A stretch of 64,000 nucleotides of DNA from Pirellulales bacterium (GTDB taxonomy: Bacteria; Planctomycetota; Planctomycetia; Pirellulales; JAEUIK01), in assembly GCA_019694435.1 (NCBI GenBank), contig JAIBBZ010000003.1:248001-312000 (forward strand), read 5' to 3'. This document shows positions 61,716 to 64,000 of the stretch, piece by piece; the first letter of the stretch is position 1; each line of letters starts with the position of its first letter. The notes under the pieces were generated by a model. It saw only the letters and a program-made list of their open reading frames with translations. It did no database searches and was not told where the DNA came from. The position numbers were made by a program, and so were the translations under genes.

Positions 61716-62132
61716 ATGGCCGAACTCAAATGCATCGTCGTCACGCCTGAAACGACCGTCGTCGAAACGACGGTCGCCAGCGTCGTCTTGCCGCTTTACG
61801 ACGGCGAAATCGGCATCCTGGCCGGGCACGCTCCACTGATCGGCCGGCTCGGTTACGGCGAGCTGCGGCTCTCCGCACCCGGCGCCGCGACGACGCGGCT
61901 GTTCATCGACGGCGGATTCGTCCAGGTGGCAGACAACACGGTCTCGGTCCTCACCAACCGGGCCATCCCCGTGCAGCAGCTCGACTTGAAGGAAGCCTCG
62001 GACAAGTTTGCCGAGATCGTCGCGACAAAGGCCGGCAGCCCGGAATTGCAGGCCATTCGCGATGAGCAGTTGCTGCGTGCCCGCACCCAACTGCGGTTGG
62101 CACGCTCGCGTCAAGGCAGCAGCGGGCACTAG
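61716..62132 (+). CDS. atpC: ATP synthase F1 subunit epsilon
   Basis: A 138-residue epsilon subunit. The N-terminal beta-sandwich is clear (V-T-P-E-T-T-V, L-P-L-Y-D-G-E-I-G-I-L-A-G-H-A-P-L-I-G-R-L-G-Y-G-E-L). The C-terminal helix pair is A-I-R-D-E-Q-L-L-R-A-R-T-Q-L-R-L-A. It is the last gene of the operon. Confidence 0.95.
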   Translation: MAELKCIVVTPETTVVETTVASVVLPLYDGEIGILAGHAPLIGRLGYGELRLSAPGAATTRLFIDGGFVQVADNTVSVLTNRAIPVQQLDLKEASDKFAEIVATKAGSPELQAIRDEQLLRARTQLRLARSRQGSSGH

Positions 62133-62150
62133 AAGGGCTCCGCCGGTCGC

Positions 62151-62176
62151 GCGCGGTTCGCTACGAAGCGAGCGCG
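62151..62176 (+). terminator. Hairpin after the ATP synthase operon
   Basis: gcgcg-gt-tcgct-acga-agcga-gcgcg forms two stacked stems with a bulge, 20 bases after the atpC stop. No T-run follows, so it would be a Rho-assisted or weak terminator. Confidence 0.35.
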
Positions 62177-62381
62177 GTTCGGCCGTTTCGCCGTCGGCGC
62201 TACGGATCAGCTTCTCTAGCTGTGCCCTTCGCACCGCAAGGCTGCGCGAAATCGCCACCGCGCGCTTAGTCCCGCTCACTTTCGAGCGTCGCCTGCGCCG
62301 AATCAGATAGCAAGGGGGGCGTACGTTGCCCCGGCAATCATCGCCGCACAGCGAAGGACCGCTCGCCGGCCGAGGTCGCGG

Positions 62382-63011
62382 ATGACCCGCAGTACGAAAT
62401 CCCAAAACCTGCAAGGTCTGCCCGACCGGCAAAACCCGACCGGCACCGCGCGCGTCGAGTTAATCATCATTCGCGGCCGCACCCGGCAGCGAATTCGCCC
62501 GGTCGAAGGCCCCGTGTTCTTGATCGGCACAGCACCGGACTGCGACCTGGTGCTGGTCGATGACCGCTTTGCTCCCGTGCAGGGCTACTTGTTTCGCCAC
62601 GGCGAGACGGTGCAAATCCGCTGGCTGTCGAGCGATCCCGAATTGACGCTCAACGGCCAGCCGCGCGAAAACGCCACGCTCGCCGATCAGGACCGAATCC
62701 GCACCGGGACCTACGAGTTCTTGATTCGCATCCTGCCGAGAGCGGCAGGCGACGAGCAGCCCGAGCCACGCATCCCGGCCCCGCACTGCCTCAAACCGCG
62801 CGCCGCGGCGAGTTCTTCGGTGGCCGCAGTGAGCAACGAACTGCCGCCAACGGCACTCAACGTGCCGCCCGATCCTTCGCCCGGTCTGAACCGGGCGACG
62901 TGGGTCGCCGAGGGACGCTTGCGTCTGTTCGACGGTGCGGGGCGAGCGGGCGAAGCCGTACATATCGACCACCCGCGCCTGCACTCTGAAGATCGTCACC
63001 ACGGAAGGTAA
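62382..63011 (+). CDS. Degenerate FHA-domain protein
   Basis: A 209-residue protein. Residues 25-115 fit the forkhead-associated fold (V-F-L-I-G-T-A-P-D-C-D-L-V-L-V-D-D-R-F-A and L-T-L-N-G-Q-P-x-x-x-x-x-L-x-D-Q-D-R-I-R). The arginine after I-G and the S-x-x-H that contact phosphothreonine are replaced (I-G-T; A-P-V-Q-G). Binding of phosphopeptides is therefore doubtful. The remaining 95 residues are Pro/Ala-rich with no fold seen. Confidence 0.65.
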   Translation: MTRSTKSQNLQGLPDRQNPTGTARVELIIIRGRTRQRIRPVEGPVFLIGTAPDCDLVLVDDRFAPVQGYLFRHGETVQIRWLSSDPELTLNGQPRENATLADQDRIRTGTYEFLIRILPRAAGDEQPEPRIPAPHCLKPRAAASSSVAAVSNELPPTALNVPPDPSPGLNRATWVAEGRLRLFDGAGRAGEAVHIDHPRLHSEDRHHGR

Positions 63012-63098
63012 CCCACGCCCCCCCACGAGTTGCACCCCACGCCTGGGCATTGAATTTCCGCACGGGCCGCACGGAAGGCCCAGAAGGCAACTGCCGTC

Positions 63099-63470
63099 AT
63101 GTCGCACTCGAGTCCCACGGATACCGCCTTGGTCGACCTCGACGCCCTGTGGTCCGAGCGTGGTCTGGTGCAGCCCCGCTCGCTGGATGACGCCGCTTGC
63201 GACGTCATCGCCCTCGCCCTGGCCGGGTACGAATCGGTCTGGACGGTGGAGACCGTCGCGGCCGTCTCGGACCATTCGCCGGTGCATTGCCTGGCAGGCC
63301 GCTGGCGGCCGCGGCGAGCCTTGGCTCAATGGTTCGCCGCCATGGTGTGCCCGGGAGACTTCCCGGCTGAGCAACACCAGGCCGACCTCGTCCGGCTGCT
63401 GGCCCACCTCGATGCGCAGTTTCAGCTTCTGAACGGACAAGGCAACGCCTTGGACGAGAGGCTAGCATAG
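63099..63470 (+). CDS. Hypothetical protein, 123 residues
   Basis: A small soluble protein beginning M-S-H-S-S-P-T-D-T-A-L-V-D-L-D. It has two cysteines and no membrane segment. A-L-A-G-Y-E-S-V-W-T-V-E-T-V-A-A-V and W-F-A-A-M-V-C-P-G-D are the most distinctive stretches. It lies between the degenerate FHA gene and the YfhO-like gene on the same strand. I do not recognise a family. Confidence 0.55.
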   Translation: MSHSSPTDTALVDLDALWSERGLVQPRSLDDAACDVIALALAGYESVWTVETVAAVSDHSPVHCLAGRWRPRRALAQWFAAMVCPGDFPAEQHQADLVRLLAHLDAQFQLLNGQGNALDERLA

Positions 63471-63542
63471 GCCTCGCGATCTACCCGGCTCACCACGTCG
63501 CGCGAGCGATGCCCGCGGGACGAACGTGCGAGTCTTGCGCCT

Positions 63543-64000
63543 ATGCCGCCCTCTCGATTGCGCCCCAGCGGCGAACTGCTGTGCGCCCTGACCCTGGTTG
63601 GGCTGTCCGTGCTCTGGCTGTTGGGCCAGCAGCTCTGCGGCGCTCAAGTGCCCACGTTTCGCGACGTGGCCCATTTCTACACACCGGTGTTCGCGCTGTG
63701 CCGCGATGAATGGGCAGCCGGGCGCGTGCCGCTGTGGAACCCGTACGAGAATCTGGGCCAGCCCCTGGCCGCCGACGGCACCTCGAGCGTGTTCTATCCG
63801 CTCAAGCTGCTGTGGGTCCTGCCGATCAATAACGACGTCGCACTGGCCTGGTACTTGGCCGCTCATTTGTTGCTCGCCTGCGCGACCATGTTCGCGGCGG
63901 CTCGGGCCTGGGGGGCTCGGCGCACCGGCGCGGCGCTGGCCGGGGTGGCCTATGCACTCTGCGGACAGGTCTTGTTCCAGGTCACGAACGTCGTCTTCCT
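63543..64000 (+). CDS. YfhO-like polytopic membrane protein, 5' part only
   Basis: The ATG at 63543 opens a frame of at least 152 codons running off the right edge. Residues 15-35 form a membrane segment. The following loop reads F-R-D-V-A-H-F-Y-T-P-V-F and P-L-W-N-P-Y-E-N-L-G-Q-P-L-A-A, with S-S-V-F-Y-P-L-K-L-L-W, the pattern of the YfhO family of GT-C-like membrane proteins that glycosylate wall or lipid components. Several more hydrophobic segments follow. The product and length are incomplete. Confidence 0.75.
   Translation, partial: MPPSRLRPSGELLCALTLVGLSVLWLLGQQLCGAQVPTFRDVAHFYTPVFALCRDEWAAGRVPLWNPYENLGQPLAADGTSSVFYPLKLLWVLPINNDVALAWYLAAHLLLACATMFAAARAWGARRTGAALAGVAYALCGQVLFQVTNVVF

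Overview
The window looks like chromosome of a planctomycete, probably of the Pirellulales type. This is inferred from the combination of high G+C, a planctomycete-style c-type cytochrome, a PEP-CTERM sorting signal, a Ser/Thr kinase with an N-terminal extension and a DMG motif, a DUF4912 protein, several conserved planctomycete hypotheticals, and GTG/TTG starts. Most of it is housekeeping DNA with tightly packed genes. No CRISPR array, rRNA, tRNA or intact insertion sequence was seen.

Layout. 1-5.8 kb (minus): the first residues of an aminotransferase-like gene, a SAM hydrolase (DUF62), a secreted M30-like zinc peptidase and a large TPR lipoprotein. 5.9-9.5 kb (minus): gatC-gatA-gatB and rpmB. 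9.7-14.8 kb: a secreted thioredoxin-fold protein without CxxC, an inositol-phosphatase-family enzyme, two Rrf2 regulators, lspA and a DksA/TraR protein. 15-17.8 kb (plus): thrC, dapB and a small conserved gene, an amino-acid biosynthesis operon. 17.8-25.3 kb: a loose accessory stretch with a SIS isomerase plus ROK kinase pair, a serine hydrolase flanked by a duplicated 5' fragment of the SIS gene, two coupled small membrane proteins and two orphan genes. 25.3-35.1 kb (minus): an Atg22/UMF1-type MFS protein with a large extra domain, thiC, a PEP-CTERM tail remnant, a diheme cytochrome c, an FkbM methyltransferase and metH. 35.4-39.5 kb (plus): a three-gene surface-polysaccharide-like module (proline-rich membrane protein, CpsD/MinD-like P-loop protein lacking the Walker A lysine, GT39-like transferase). 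39.7-46.1 kb: cheB, then thiO with a DUF2064 glycosyltransferase-like gene and a glutaredoxin-like gene (minus), a Ser/Thr kinase and a zinc-peptidase-like protein. 46.2-53.2 kb: a cytochrome c, a methyltransferase-like gene converging on larE, a UVR-motif protein, a second CxxC-less thioredoxin-fold protein and a DUF4912 protein. 54.2-62.1 kb (plus): the complete F1Fo ATP synthase operon (two small AtpZ/AtpI-like genes, then atpBEFHAGDC). 62.4-64 kb: a degenerate FHA protein, a hypothetical protein and the start of a YfhO-like membrane protein cut by the window edge.

How genes work together. GatCAB makes Gln-tRNA(Gln) and/or Asn-tRNA(Asn) by transamidation. ThrC and DapB serve the aspartate family and MetH makes methionine. 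ThiC and ThiO feed the pyrimidine and thiazole branches of thiamine synthesis from loci 12 kb apart. The ATP synthase has the residues of a proton-driven enzyme.

The most unusual points are the duplicated SIS-gene head around the serine hydrolase, with an open chimeric frame; the membrane transporter with a roughly 180-residue inserted domain; the lysine-less P-loop protein in the polysaccharide module; the orphan PEP-CTERM tail; larE without larB/larC; and a 0.97-kb non-coding leader region before the ATP synthase operon that carries a palindrome and a promoter-like element. No clearly new multi-gene system was established. The 19.5-25.3 kb stretch is the best place to look.
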